Below the pieces are notes generated by a model, which was not told where the DNA came from, did no database searches, and saw only the letters and a list, made by a program, of their open reading frames with translations. A program made the translations under genes and the position numbers. From assembly GCF_015680405.1 (NCBI RefSeq), contig NZ_JADLJS010000007.1, forward strand, positions 1 through 64,000: a DNA stretch of 64,000 bases. Direction: 5' to 3'. This DNA comes from Pseudomonas pudica. Its GTDB lineage: Bacteria > Pseudomonadota > Gammaproteobacteria > Pseudomonadales > Pseudomonadaceae. Below are positions 21,957 to 31,936 of the stretch, in pieces (position 1 is the first letter of the stretch; the number at the start of each line of letters is the position of its first letter).

Positions 21957-22676
21957 ATGAGACTGTCCCGCTTTTTCATCGACGCCCCCCTGAGCCTTGG
22001 CGAGCACGACCTGCCCGAAGCCCAGGCCCACTACATCGGCCGCGTATTGCGCATGGCACCCGGCGACCCCGTGCAGTTGTTCGACGGCAGTGGCCAGGAA
22101 TACCGCGGCCAGTTGCTCGAAGTGGGCAAGAAAGCCGTGCGCGTCAGCCTCGACCAGGCCCTCGCTGGCCAAGCCGATTCACCACTGCACGTGCACCTCG
22201 GCCAAGGCCTGTCCCGTGGCGAGCGCATGGACTGGGCAGTCCAGAAAGCCACCGAACTGGGCGCCAACGAAATCACCCCGATCGTGAGCGAACGCTGCGA
22301 AGTGCGGCTGAAGGACGAGCGCGCCGACAAGCGCCTGGCCCACTGGCGCCAGGTGGCGATCAGCGCCTGTGAACAATGCGGCCGCTCGACCTTGCCGGTC
22401 ATCCACCCGCCAGTGACCCTGGCTGAATGGCTGAACACCGCCAAGGCCGACCTGAAACTGGTCCTGCACCCGGTGGCCGAACCGCTCACCAGCCACGCCA
22501 AGCCTGCTACCCTGGCCTTCCTCATCGGCCCCGAGGGCGGCCTGAGCGAGGCGGAGGTCGACCAGGCCAAGGCTGCCGGCTTCCATGCAGCACGCCTGGG
22601 CCCACGCGTGCTGCGCACCGAAACCGCACCGGTGGTGGCATTGTCGGTGGCGCAGCAACTGTGGGGCGACTTTTAA
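21957..22676 (+). CDS. rsmE: 16S rRNA m3U1498 methyltransferase RsmE
   Basis: A 239-residue SPOUT-class methyltransferase that methylates U1498 of 16S rRNA. An N-terminal PUA-like part (HYIGRVLRMAPGDPVQLFDG) is followed by the family block HLGQGLSRGERMDWAVQKATELG, ERCEVRLKDER, and the trefoil-knot SAM site LIGPEGGLSEAEV and LGPRVLRTETAPV. This is the canonical copy; a divergent paralogue lies at 54011-54718. The stop codon directly abuts the stop of the opposite-strand gene. Confidence 0.96.
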   Translation: MRLSRFFIDAPLSLGEHDLPEAQAHYIGRVLRMAPGDPVQLFDGSGQEYRGQLLEVGKKAVRVSLDQALAGQADSPLHVHLGQGLSRGERMDWAVQKATELGANEITPIVSERCEVRLKDERADKRLAHWRQVAISACEQCGRSTLPVIHPPVTLAEWLNTAKADLKLVLHPVAEPLTSHAKPATLAFLIGPEGGLSEAEVDQAKAAGFHAARLGPRVLRTETAPVVALSVAQQLWGDF

Positions 22677-23294
22677 CTAACGCACGTAGAACGACACCGC
22701 CACGAAGTGCATGAGGCTGCCGGCGATCACGAACAGATGCCAGATGCCATGCCAGTGGCGGAAGCGGCTGTCGAAGGCGAAGAAGATGATGCCGACGGTA
22801 TAGAACACCCCGCCGGCGGCCAACCAGGCAAAGCCTGCGCTGCCGAGCGAGTGCAGCAATGGCTTGACCGCCACCAGCACGATCCAGCCCATCACCGCAT
22901 AGATGATGATCGACAGGATGCGCGCCTCGGATCGCGGCTTGATCTCCTGCAGCATGCCGATCACCGCCAGCCCCCAGACCACCCCGAACAGGCTCCAGCC
23001 CCAGGGGCCGCGCAGGCTGACCAGGCAGAATGGCGTGTAGCTGCCGGCGATCAGCAGGTAGATCGACAGGTGATCGAGCTTGCGCATGATCACCTTCGCC
23101 CGCCCGCGAGTGCTGTGGTACAGGGTAGAAATGCTGTACAGCAACAACAAGGTGCTGCCGTAGATGGAGAAACTGACGATCTTCCACGGGTCGCCCTGCA
23201 GGCCCGCGACCACGATCAGCCAGATGGCACCGATACAGGCCAGGACGGCACCGACCAGGTGGGTCCAGGCGTTGAAGCGTTCACCGTAGTACAT
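22677..23294 (-). CDS. Hemolysin III / YqfA family membrane protein (PAQR superfamily)
   Basis: A 205-residue protein with about seven hydrophobic helices. Start at 23294 (MYYGERFNAWTHLVGA) with CAGGAGG upstream; earlier in-frame starts lie in a REP. Conserved family residues appear in ERFNAWTHLVG, STLYHS and the final FRHWHGIWHLFVIAGSLMHF, the histidines of which may bind zinc. The name is historical; haemolysis is not implied. It ends exactly next to the stop of rsmE with no spacer. Confidence 0.92.
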   Translation of the reverse strand: MYYGERFNAWTHLVGAVLACIGAIWLIVVAGLQGDPWKIVSFSIYGSTLLLLYSISTLYHSTRGRAKVIMRKLDHLSIYLLIAGSYTPFCLVSLRGPWGWSLFGVVWGLAVIGMLQEIKPRSEARILSIIIYAVMGWIVLVAVKPLLHSLGSAGFAWLAAGGVFYTVGIIFFAFDSRFRHWHGIWHLFVIAGSLMHFVAVSFYVR

Positions 23295-23342
23295 GCAAAC
23301 ACAGACCTCCTGAGGTGGGCTGGGTTCCTGCGTCGTTCTGTT

Positions 23343-23440
23343 CCGGCCTCTTCGCGGGTGAACCCGCTCCCACAGGTACGGCACTGCCCTCAGGCTTTTG
23401 GGGGCCCCTGTGGGAGCGGGTTCACCCGCGAAGAGGCCCT
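23343..23440. repeat. Inverted REP pair
   Basis: Two inverted main-family REPs (GGCCTCTTCGCGGGTGAACC and complement) between the hemolysin-III gene start and the chpC stop; both neighbours are on the minus strand. Confidence 0.9.
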
Positions 23441-23452
23441 ATGGCTTACATC

Positions 23453-23926
23453 CTACCCAAAGTCAGGTTGCAGTTCCGCGTCACGCACCAGCCGTTCCAG
23501 CCCGACCAGGTCCGGCACCCGCGCCACCTGCTCGCCCACCTGCACTGCCGCCAGCTCCAGCCGGCCCAGCGCCACGTCCACGTAGTTCAGTTGGCTGTCG
23601 AGCTTGCACGAGCGCGGTATGTCTTGCAGCAACAACGCCAGGTAGCGCAGGCCGGTATCACCCAGGGCATTGAGCACCACCACGCGGGCCCGCTCGCCGC
23701 AGGGTGTCTCGCCACCGCACGCGGCTTCGAAGCCGATCAGCGGCAGGCGCTGCTGGCGCCAGTCGATCCAGCCCAGGTGCCAGGCCGGCTCGCCGCGTTG
23801 ACACACCAGGTTGCGCTGGCCACTCAGTTCGGCCACCGCCACGTTGGGCAACACCAAGGTACGGTCGCCCAACGGCAGCAAAAGCCCGGTCAGGCTGCTG
23901 CGCTGGCCGGCGATCAGTTCAAGCAT
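23453..23926 (-). CDS. chpC: CheW-like coupling protein ChpC
   Basis: A 157-residue CheW-domain protein, last gene of the Pil-Chp cluster. ATG 23926 overlaps the chpA stop by 8 bases, indicating translational coupling. CheW features are LLLPLGDRTLVLPNVAVAEL at the start, WHLGWIDWRQQRLPLIGFE in the middle and a later YLALLLQDIP strand. In P. aeruginosa ChpC is thought to connect extra receptors to ChpA. Two cysteine pairs (CGGETPCGE) are an unusual insertion. Confidence 0.85.
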   Translation of the reverse strand: MLELIAGQRSSLTGLLLPLGDRTLVLPNVAVAELSGQRNLVCQRGEPAWHLGWIDWRQQRLPLIGFEAACGGETPCGERARVVVLNALGDTGLRYLALLLQDIPRSCKLDSQLNYVDVALGRLELAAVQVGEQVARVPDLVGLERLVRDAELQPDFG

Positions 23927-26900
23927 GGGTCTGGCTCCAGTGGGCAATGCTCTGCAACAGGACCGACTCCTGATAAGGCTTGCCCAGGTATTCGTTGACG
24001 CCGATGGCCATCGCTCGGTCGCGGTGCTTCTGCCCGGTGCGCGAGGTGATCATGATGATCGGCAAGTCTTTCAGCCGCTCGTCACGGCGGATGCGTGTGG
24101 CCACCTCGAAGCCGTCCATGCGCGGCATCTCGATGTCCAGCAGCAGCACATCGGGGCGGTGCTCTTCCAACAGGGCCATGGCGTCAACCCCGTCCTTGGC
24201 CGTCAGCACGCTCATGCCGTGCCGTTCCAGCAGGCGGCTGGTGACCTTGCGCACGGTCACCGAATCGTCCACCACCATTACCAGCAACGCCCGCCGTGGC
24301 GCCGGGCCGAACACTTGGCGCCGGGCCGCACCATCGCCCGGCAGGCGCGCCAGGCGCCGCTGCTGGCCACGCAACTGGCCCAGCAGGTCGAGAATCAATA
24401 CCACCCGGCCATCGCCCAGCAGCGTCGCCCCCGACAACCCGGCAACCGCGGCAAACTGCGGCCCCAGGCTCTTCACCACGATCTCGCGGCTGGGCGACAG
24501 GCTGTCGGCCTGGATGGCGAACGATTGCTCCTGGGAATGCACCAGCAACACCGGCAGCGGCACGCTCTGCCCGAGCAATGCCGGGCGTGGCATGCCCTGC
24601 AGCAGTTCACCCAGGTAGCGCAGCTCGTATTCGTGGCCGGCGTACACATAACGCGGGGCATCCAGCTGGTAGCACGCCGCCAGTTCGGCCGGCGGCACGC
24701 GGACGATGCCCTCGATGGTGTTCAGCGGAATGGCGTACTGCTCTTCGCCCAGATGCACCATCAGCGCACGGTTGACCGACACGGTGAACGGCAGGCGGAT
24801 CAGGAAGCGCGCGCCCTTGCCCTGGGCCGACTCGATACTCATCGAGCCGCCCAGTTGCTTGACCTCCTCATGTACCACGTCCATGCCCAGGCCACGCCCG
24901 GAGATCTGGGTGATCTTCTCGGCAGTGGAAAAGCCCGGGCGCAAGATGAACTGGAGGATTTCGTGATCGCTCAGTTGCGCCTGCGGGTCCAGCAGGCCGC
25001 GTTTGATGGCCTTGCGGCGCACCGCTTCCAGTGGCACGCCGGCACCGTCGTCGGTCATTTCGATTACGATGTCCGCGCCTTCGTGCAGCAGATTCAGGTG
25101 AATGGTGCCCTGCTCCGGCTTGCCGGCGGCCAGGCGCATTTCGCGGCTTTCCAGGCCATGGTCGACGGCGTTGCGCAGCATGTGCTCCAGCGGCGCCACC
25201 ATACGTTCGAGCACGCTGCGGTCCAGTTCGCCCTCGGCATTGCCGACCACCAGCTCCACCTGCTTGCCCAGCTCGCTGGCCACCTGCCGTACCACACGCT
25301 GCAAGCGCGGCACCAGGCGCTCGAAGGGCACCATCAGGGTGGCGGTCAGGCCTTCCTGCAACTGGCTGTTCACCCGCGCCTGCTGCTGCAGCAGGCTGTA
25401 GGCCTCCTGGGCGCGCTGTGCCAGGGTTTCCTTGAGGTCCAGCAAATCCGAGGCGGACTCGAACAGGGCCCGCGACAGCTGCTGCAGTTGCGAGTGGCGG
25501 TCCATTTCCAGCGGGTCGAAGTCGTCATACGCATCACCTTCGAACTGCTGCCGGCTGGATATCCGCCCTTGGGTCTCGATGTCCAGGCGCAGCAACTGGT
25601 CGCGCATGCGCTCGAGGGTGGTTTCCATCTCGTTGAGGGTGAACTGCGCATCGTTGACCTGCTGCTCGATGCGCCCACGGATGATCGAGTGCTCACCGGC
25701 CAGGTTGCCCAGGTCGTCGAGCAGCTCGGCATCGACCTTGACCATGTCGCCCGGTGCCCGCTCCGGTGCCACCGCCGGCGCCTCACTGGTCGCGGCCTCG
25801 ACCGCCCCCTGGCCGGCGGCGCTATCGGCCAGGGCCGAGAAGCTGAAGTTGCGGATGTAGTCGATCAGCGCGGTGGCGGCATGCAACGGCTGCCCCAGGC
25901 GCACGGCATCGAGCATGTGCGCCAGGCGGTCATGGCAGTTCTGCAGCAAGGCGAACAATGGTGCGCTAGGCGGCATACGGCCAGCGGCCAGCAGCTCGTA
26001 GAGAAACTCCAGCTCGTGGGCCAGGTCGCCGATCGGCGCAATTTCGACCATGCGCGCCACACCCTTGAGGGTGTGCAGGTCGCGCATCAGGTTGTCCACC
26101 TCCACACTGTTGCGCGGGTCGGCCTGCCAACGCGCCAGTGCTGCGGCGGCACTCTCGACGATGTCCGAGCTTTCTTCGAGGAAGACTTCCAGCAGCTCTT
26201 CGCCTGGGCTTTCCGGCTCTTCGACCAGCGGCTCGGCCACAGCAGGCAGCAAAGGGTGGTGCGCCGGCCCCAGGCCAAGGGTATCGGCCAGGTCCATGTC
26301 CGGGTGCAGCGGCGTGACCGTGTCGATGCCCACCAGGCCGGTAGCCTCCGGAGCCAGGGCCTGGCCCAGCAGGTGGCGCAGGCTGTCGACCAGCCCCGAC
26401 CTTGGCGGGATGTCCTGCCCGGCCGCCACTTCGTCGAGCATGTCCAGCAGGGCCTCATGGGCCCGTTGCACGTGGGCGAAGAAACGCGCATCGGCGGGCA
26501 GGCTGCCCTCCTCCACGGCGCCGTACAGGTCGAGCAAGGCCTCGCACACGTCATCCATCTGCCACAGGTCGGCCGAGTGTGCTGCGTGGCCCAAGGTGGT
26601 CAGTTCGTCGAGCAGCGTGTCCAGCGCATCGCGCTGGCCGGGCTGTTCCTGCCAGCGCGACAGCAACGATTCGGCATCCAGCAGGATATCCATGGCCTGG
26701 GCCAGGAAACTGGCAATCAACTGCGGGTCGCGCTTGCTGCGCCGCTGATGCTGCGAGTCGTCATGCAAGCTGGCCAAGTGCGCGTCCACCGCCTGGCCAA
26801 CCTGCTCGATCAGCTCCGCGGCACCAGGGATGGCCGCCAGCGGCGTACTATCGAGTTGCGCCAGGCCCAGGTGGAACAGCGAGCGAGCAGCTTCCAGCCA

Positions 26901-28871
26901 TTCGATCTCGGCCATTTGCAGAGGCAGTTGGTGGCCTTTGTATTCACGTGCCAGGCGATCGAAGGCGGTGGCCAGTTCGGCGACCGGCATCACCCCGGCC
27001 ATGGCGGCACTGCCCTTGAGCGTATGCAGGGCGCGCTGCAGGCCATCGCTGACCTGCGTATCGTGGCCGTCGGCGCCCTGCAGGAAAGCATCCAGGCTGG
27101 CCAGGTGGCCCTGCGCCTCGCTACGGAAAATGTCGAGCAATTGCGGGTCGAGACCATCGATGTCAGCTGCCACCGGGGCATCGTTTTCGGCCAGGGCATG
27201 CAGATGCCCGGCCAGCTCCTCGATTTCCGTCAGTTGCGGTAACTGGCCTGCGGCAAAGTCGGCGAGCAGGTCGGGCAGGTAGACGAATACCTGCTGCAGG
27301 GCCACAACGCCTTCCGGGCCGAGCACGCTGCGGCCCTCGAGTACCCGGTTCAGCAGGTGTTCGGCGCCCCAGGCCAGTTCGGCCACCGCCTCGGCATGCA
27401 CCATGCGGCCGCTGCCCTTGAGCGTATGCAAGGCACGGCGCACTTCTCCCAATGCCTCGCGCTGCTGGTTATCGGCACGCCAGCGCAGCCAGTGGCGCTC
27501 GATTTCCGGCAGCAGCTCACCGGCCTCGTCGAGGAACACTTCACGCAACTCGTCATCGATGCCATCAGCGCTGCCATCGCGGCCCGCGGTGGCCTCGACC
27601 AGCGCGCAGTGCACCCCCAGCGCCGCAAGGCTGGCGCGCGCCATGTCGATGAAGGGCTGGCCATCCGCCAATGGGTCCGCCACCCGCCATTGCAGGTAGC
27701 ATTCGGCGGCGCTCAGGGCCTCGGCCAGGTGCGTCAGCTCATCGGCTGGGGGCTCCATCTCCAGGTGCTGCAGCCAGCGCTGCACATAGCTGGCGCAACC
27801 GGCAAACAGCTCGGCCACGGCTGGTAGCATCAACATCGCCAGCGCACCGCGAATCTGCTGCAACAGCCCTGGCAAGGGTTGCAGGCGTTGCCGCGGCCAG
27901 CCGGACTCCAGGCAATCGCCGATCAGATCCTTGGCCTGCTGCAGTACGTTCAGCGACTCGTTCAACACCAGTTGGCGGATCTCGGCCAGGTCCGAGCCCG
28001 GCAGGCCGCCCTGGCCGTTTTCCTCCAGCGGGCCGACCATGCCGTTGAGCGTAGCCTCCACGTACAGCAAGGCCCCTGCTACATCCATCAACACCGCGTC
28101 GTCCACGGCCCGCTCGCCCTGGGCCAGGGCCTGCAGCGCCAGCACCTGGTCGATGATCACCCGGCGTGGCTGCTGGAAGCCCAGCACTGCCAGGGTGTCG
28201 GCCACGTGGCGCAGGGGCGCCAGCAGTGCATCGAGCTGCTCGCTGTTCTGGCGGTCGCCACGCACGAACTGGTCCAGCCGCTCCTTGATGCGCATCAGGT
28301 CGTCGCACAGCGCGGTCACCACCGAGCGCAGGGCATCGCGGCCAGGCCCTGCCTGCAGCTGCTCGCGCCAGTTGCCCAGCGACAGGTCGAGGTTGGCCAG
28401 GTCGTCGGCACCGGCAAAGCGTTGGGCGGCGCCGCTGATCAGGCTGGCCTGGGCCAATGGCTCCTCGCCACGGCAGGCACGCAGTTGGTTGAGCAGCGGC
28501 AGCATCACCAGAGGCAGGTCGTGGCGGGCGCCGCGCAGGCGCTCCAGGTACGACGGCAATTGCTCCAGGCCGCGGAACAACGCGCCCAGGCAATCACCGC
28601 GGGGGCTGACCTGGCCATCGGCCAGGGCCTTGGCGAACAGTTCCAGTTCTTCGGCCAGGCGCGTGGCGCCGCGCAGTTCGAGCATGCGCAGGCAGCCGTG
28701 CACCTGGTGCAGGTTGTCGACCACGAATGCCAGCATCGACAGGTCGCCAGGCTCGCCGGCAAAGCGCTCCAGCGCCTGGCGCGCCTGGCCCAGGCAGTCG
28801 AGGATGGCGGCCTTGGTCCAGGCCAGCGCCACCGTGTCGTGGCGCTCGGGGCTTACTGGTGCTACAGCCAT
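23919..28871 (-). CDS. chpA: ChpA, multi-Hpt chemotaxis histidine kinase-response regulator hybrid
   Basis: A 1650-residue cytosolic CheA-type kinase of the type IV pilus chemosensory system. ATG 28871 with GAGGAG upstream is preferred to GTG 28910. In order: degenerate Hpt-like repeats in the first 450 residues; three intact phosphotransfer motifs (HTLKG) with histidines near 482, 616 and 933; dimerisation region; ATPase with RNAVDHGLESREM (about 1230) and GRGLGMDVV (about 1327); CheW domain; and a C-terminal receiver (VMVVDDSVTVRK, phospho-Asp in LLLDIEMPRMDG near 1578). P. aeruginosa ChpA has more phosphotransfer sites, so this one is reduced in intact sites. It lies between pilJ and chpC. 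Confidence 0.95.
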   Translation of the reverse strand: MAVAPVSPERHDTVALAWTKAAILDCLGQARQALERFAGEPGDLSMLAFVVDNLHQVHGCLRMLELRGATRLAEELELFAKALADGQVSPRGDCLGALFRGLEQLPSYLERLRGARHDLPLVMLPLLNQLRACRGEEPLAQASLISGAAQRFAGADDLANLDLSLGNWREQLQAGPGRDALRSVVTALCDDLMRIKERLDQFVRGDRQNSEQLDALLAPLRHVADTLAVLGFQQPRRVIIDQVLALQALAQGERAVDDAVLMDVAGALLYVEATLNGMVGPLEENGQGGLPGSDLAEIRQLVLNESLNVLQQAKDLIGDCLESGWPRQRLQPLPGLLQQIRGALAMLMLPAVAELFAGCASYVQRWLQHLEMEPPADELTHLAEALSAAECYLQWRVADPLADGQPFIDMARASLAALGVHCALVEATAGRDGSADGIDDELREVFLDEAGELLPEIERHWLRWRADNQQREALGEVRRALHTLKGSGRMVHAEAVAELAWGAEHLLNRVLEGRSVLGPEGVVALQQVFVYLPDLLADFAAGQLPQLTEIEELAGHLHALAENDAPVAADIDGLDPQLLDIFRSEAQGHLASLDAFLQGADGHDTQVSDGLQRALHTLKGSAAMAGVMPVAELATAFDRLAREYKGHQLPLQMAEIEWLEAARSLFHLGLAQLDSTPLAAIPGAAELIEQVGQAVDAHLASLHDDSQHQRRSKRDPQLIASFLAQAMDILLDAESLLSRWQEQPGQRDALDTLLDELTTLGHAAHSADLWQMDDVCEALLDLYGAVEEGSLPADARFFAHVQRAHEALLDMLDEVAAGQDIPPRSGLVDSLRHLLGQALAPEATGLVGIDTVTPLHPDMDLADTLGLGPAHHPLLPAVAEPLVEEPESPGEELLEVFLEESSDIVESAAAALARWQADPRNSVEVDNLMRDLHTLKGVARMVEIAPIGDLAHELEFLYELLAAGRMPPSAPLFALLQNCHDRLAHMLDAVRLGQPLHAATALIDYIRNFSFSALADSAAGQGAVEAATSEAPAVAPERAPGDMVKVDAELLDDLGNLAGEHSIIRGRIEQQVNDAQFTLNEMETTLERMRDQLLRLDIETQGRISSRQQFEGDAYDDFDPLEMDRHSQLQQLSRALFESASDLLDLKETLAQRAQEAYSLLQQQARVNSQLQEGLTATLMVPFERLVPRLQRVVRQVASELGKQVELVVGNAEGELDRSVLERMVAPLEHMLRNAVDHGLESREMRLAAGKPEQGTIHLNLLHEGADIVIEMTDDGAGVPLEAVRRKAIKRGLLDPQAQLSDHEILQFILRPGFSTAEKITQISGRGLGMDVVHEEVKQLGGSMSIESAQGKGARFLIRLPFTVSVNRALMVHLGEEQYAIPLNTIEGIVRVPPAELAACYQLDAPRYVYAGHEYELRYLGELLQGMPRPALLGQSVPLPVLLVHSQEQSFAIQADSLSPSREIVVKSLGPQFAAVAGLSGATLLGDGRVVLILDLLGQLRGQQRRLARLPGDGAARRQVFGPAPRRALLVMVVDDSVTVRKVTSRLLERHGMSVLTAKDGVDAMALLEEHRPDVLLLDIEMPRMDGFEVATRIRRDERLKDLPIIMITSRTGQKHRDRAMAIGVNEYLGKPYQESVLLQSIAHWSQTHA

Positions 28872-28906
28872 GGGCACTCCTCGGCGCGGCTCTTCAGCAG
28901 GACCAT

Positions 28907-30961
28907 TCACTTGGGCTCTGCTGGTGGCGGCAGGGTGAATCCGGACACCGAACGGCGCATCTCGCTGGCCATGCGTGCCAGATGGCGGATGCTGTCGGCG
29001 GTGGCGCCGGAACCGGCGGAGGTCTGCGCGGTAATCTGCTGGATGACCGCCATGGTGTGGGAGATCTGCCCGGCAGACGAAGTCTGCAGCTGGGCGGCAT
29101 CGGAGATGCTGTGGATAAGATCGGCGAGGTTCTGCGATACGCCTTCGATCTCGGCCAGCGCCACCCCGGCATCCTGGGCCAGGCGGGCACCGCGCACCAC
29201 TTCGGCGGTGGTCTGCTCCATGGAAATGACCGCCTCGTTGGTGTCGGCCTGGATGGTGCGCACCAGCGCCTCGATCTGCCGGGTGGCCGACGACGAGCGC
29301 TCGGCCAGGCGCTGCACTTCGTCGGCAACCACGGCGAACCCACGGCCAGCCTCGCCGGCCAGCGAGGCCTGAATCGCCGCGTTGAGCGCGAGAATGTTGG
29401 TTTGGTCGGCAATGTCGTCAATCAGGCTGACGATATCGCCGATTTCCTGGGAAGACTCACCGAGGCGCTTGATGCGTTTGGCGGTGTCCTGGATCTGCTC
29501 GCGAATGTTGTCCATGCCGTTGATGGTGTTGTGCACCACCTCGTTGCCCTTGTTGGCGATCGCCACCGAGCGTTCGGCCACCTTGGCCGACTCGTAGGCG
29601 TGTGCCGAAACCCGGTCTATCGACTCGACCATGTCGCCTACCGCCTCGGATGCCTCGCTGATCTGCTCGGCCTGGTGTTCGGAGGCCTTGGCCAGCTGGC
29701 GTGCGGTGTTCTGTGTGTCCTGCACGGCGGCAGCGACCTGCACGGCGCTGTGGTTGATGGTGGCGACCAGGTCGCGCAGTTGGTCCACGGAATAGTTGAT
29801 CGAATCGGCAATGGCGCCGGTGAAGTCTTCGGTCACCGATACGGTCACGGTCAGGTCGCCGTCAGCCAGCTCTTCGATTTCATCGAGCAGGCGCATGATC
29901 GCCTGCTGGTTGCGTTCGTTCTTTTCCGCTGTCTCACGCAGCTGGCGGTTGGTGGTGCGCACCATCACCAGGCCGATGAGGATGATCGAAGCCAGCGCCA
30001 GCAGGCCCAGCACATAGCCGCCGACAGTGTCGAGGGTGCGCCCGCCGGCCAGGTTCTCGAAACCGTTGGCCAGGTGCGAGGCCTCGTCGAGCAGGGTTTG
30101 CGACAGGCTGAAGATGTTGCCGGCAGCCTCGCGCACCCGGAACAGTTCCGGCGAGGTTTCGAGGATTTCATCCACCGAGCCGGCAACGAACTGGAACAGC
30201 TCGGCAATTTCGGCCAGGCGCGCACGAGCGTCGGCGTCTTCGACACGGGTCACCTGGATCGCCGCGTTGCCACTGAGCATGCCCTCGAGCACCTGGCCGA
30301 AGCGCCCGGCATCGCGGCCGAAGGCGTCGGCCGCCTGGGCCGCGGCGTCGTCACCGGCCAGCACGGTGTTGACCGAGCCGAGAATGCGTTCGGCCAGCAG
30401 CAGCTGACGCTGGGCTACAGCCACCTGGCTGGCCGGGGCGCCGCTCTGCAGCAGGATTTCGACCACTTTCTCGTATTCCACCTGCAACTGCGGCACGGTC
30501 TCGGCCAGGGTCGCCGCCACCTGGTGCAGCGACAGCACCGTCTGCTCGCTGGCCAGGATGGTGTCGGTGTTCTTGCGCAGGTTTTCCCAGTCGCGGCGTA
30601 CCGCCTCCATCTCGTCACGCACCGTGGGCGGCGCGGGTGGCAGGCCGGTGGACTTGTCACCTTCACGCAGGTAGCCCCAGCGCCGCTCGAAATCGTTGCG
30701 CGCGTCCGACAGCAGTTTGAAGGCCAGGGCCTTGCCGGTGGCGGCTTCCGTGGCGTTCTTGGCGATGCGCTGCGACAGCACCCGCAGTTCGCCGGCGTGG
30801 CCGATGTACTGCTTGTCGTAGTTGGACTGGGTATTCAGGTAGGCAAAGTTGGCGAACAGCAGGATGATCGACAGGATCAGGATCAGGAACAACAAGGTGA
30901 TCTGCGCGATGCTGCGGGTACGCGGGGTCACGGTGGTGACGGGGGTGACAGGCTTGTTCAC
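28907..30961 (-). CDS. pilJ: Twitching chemoreceptor PilJ
   Basis: A 684-residue methyl-accepting receptor; the start codon is GTG. TM1 lies at about 18-40, a large periplasmic region with PilJ-type helical repeats at about 45-310, TM2 at about 318-338, then HAMP and a signalling hairpin ([20 protein letters not shown]). The hairpin tip reads IQASLAGE rather than the usual IEAARAGE, as in PilJ. It senses pilin or surface contact in P. aeruginosa and activates ChpA. It follows pilI by 11 bases. Confidence 0.95.
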   Translation of the reverse strand: MNKPVTPVTTVTPRTRSIAQITLLFLILILSIILLFANFAYLNTQSNYDKQYIGHAGELRVLSQRIAKNATEAATGKALAFKLLSDARNDFERRWGYLREGDKSTGLPPAPPTVRDEMEAVRRDWENLRKNTDTILASEQTVLSLHQVAATLAETVPQLQVEYEKVVEILLQSGAPASQVAVAQRQLLLAERILGSVNTVLAGDDAAAQAADAFGRDAGRFGQVLEGMLSGNAAIQVTRVEDADARARLAEIAELFQFVAGSVDEILETSPELFRVREAAGNIFSLSQTLLDEASHLANGFENLAGGRTLDTVGGYVLGLLALASIILIGLVMVRTTNRQLRETAEKNERNQQAIMRLLDEIEELADGDLTVTVSVTEDFTGAIADSINYSVDQLRDLVATINHSAVQVAAAVQDTQNTARQLAKASEHQAEQISEASEAVGDMVESIDRVSAHAYESAKVAERSVAIANKGNEVVHNTINGMDNIREQIQDTAKRIKRLGESSQEIGDIVSLIDDIADQTNILALNAAIQASLAGEAGRGFAVVADEVQRLAERSSSATRQIEALVRTIQADTNEAVISMEQTTAEVVRGARLAQDAGVALAEIEGVSQNLADLIHSISDAAQLQTSSAGQISHTMAVIQQITAQTSAGSGATADSIRHLARMASEMRRSVSGFTLPPPAEPK

Positions 30962-30972
30962 GTTCGCAGGTC

Positions 30973-31527
30973 CTATAACGCCACATCGAGAAAGCCCGGC
31001 GCCTGGGCCAGGGCGAAGGGGCTGAAGATCGCCCAGTTGCGTTCACGCGGGAAGTGCCCCTGCACGAAAGGTGCAGCGGCGCGGATCAGCGGCTGTGGTG
31101 GCGACAGCTGCAGGCTGTCGAGGGCAAAGTGCTGCAGGCCCAGCACCTCGTCCACCAGCAGGCCGACGAACAGGTCCTCGTGGTCCAGCACCAGCACCCG
31201 CCGCTGCTTGCCCGGGGCGGCGTGGCCCAGGCCGAAGAAGCTGCTCAGGTCCATCACCGGCAACAGCCGGCCGCGCAGGTTGGCTACCCCGCACACCCAC
31301 GGCTGCACGCCGGGCACGCGGCTGCTGCGCGGTTCGCGCAGCACCTCGGCAACCTCGCCCATGGGCGCGACGAACCATTGCCCGGCAATACGAAAGCCGA
31401 TGCCGCTCCACTGTTGCAGGCGGTTGTCCTGCGGCGGCTGGTCGGCGACCAGCAGGCGGCAGCGCCGGTCGATGTCCAGCAACAACTCGAAGGCGGTCAG
31501 CGACGCGCCCTGCGGGCGGGTGGTCAA
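30973..31527 (-). CDS. pilI: CheW-like adaptor PilI
   Basis: A 184-residue CheW-domain protein joining PilJ to ChpA. The start is TTG at 31527, overlapping the pilH stop as TTGA; no better start exists upstream of the conserved region. Features are [39 protein letters not shown] (the CheW signature) and a second lobe with [18 protein letters not shown]. The four-base overlap implies coupled translation. Confidence 0.92.
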   Translation of the reverse strand: MTTRPQGASLTAFELLLDIDRRCRLLVADQPPQDNRLQQWSGIGFRIAGQWFVAPMGEVAEVLREPRSSRVPGVQPWVCGVANLRGRLLPVMDLSSFFGLGHAAPGKQRRVLVLDHEDLFVGLLVDEVLGLQHFALDSLQLSPPQPLIRAAAPFVQGHFPRERNWAIFSPFALAQAPGFLDVAL

Positions 31528-31889
31528 GCCCCGAGCACTTCTTTGAGCTTGGCGATCAACGCGTCCTCTTCCACCGGTTTGGTCAGGAAGTCACGAGCGC
31601 CCTGGCGCGTGGCCCAGATACGGTCGGTTTCCTGGTCCTTGGTGGTGACCACGATCACCGGGATGGCGCTGGTTTCCGGGTCCTTGCTGAGCTGGCGGGT
31701 GGCCTGGAAGCCGTTCATGCCGGGCATGACGATGTCCATCAGCACCGCGTCGGGCTTGTCCTGCCTGGCCAGGGCCACGCCATCGGCACCGTTGTTGGCC
31801 TTGAGCACCTGGTAGCCGTGCTTTTCCAGCCATTCGGTCAATCGGTACATCTCTGTCGGCGAGTCGTCGACAATCAGAACTCGGGCCAT
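31524..31889 (-). CDS. pilH: Response regulator PilH
   Basis: A 121-residue single receiver domain. VLIVDDSPTEM supplies the acidic pocket, AVLMDIVMPGMNGF the phospho-Asp, and TTKDQETD and LTKPVEED the switch residues. In P. aeruginosa PilH counteracts PilG and influences pilus retraction via PilT. No output domain. It lies 47 bases after pilG. Confidence 0.95.
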   Translation of the reverse strand: MARVLIVDDSPTEMYRLTEWLEKHGYQVLKANNGADGVALARQDKPDAVLMDIVMPGMNGFQATRQLSKDPETSAIPVIVVTTKDQETDRIWATRQGARDFLTKPVEEDALIAKLKEVLGA

Positions 31890-31936
31890 GCTGGTTCCCC
31901 ATCAGGAAAGAAAGACCGTGCCATGGCGGGGCGCGG

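Noticed and set aside
23811-28938. Very long open frames on the plus strand opposite chpA (over 1100 and nearly 500 codons)
   Set aside because: They mirror the codon bias of the GC-rich chpA gene, have no recognisable domains, ribosome sites or promoters, and are rich in Gln, His and Arg as expected for antisense frames.
28727-31546. 939-codon open frame opposite pilJ
   Set aside because: Antisense shadow of pilJ and pilI; low-complexity translation and no start context.
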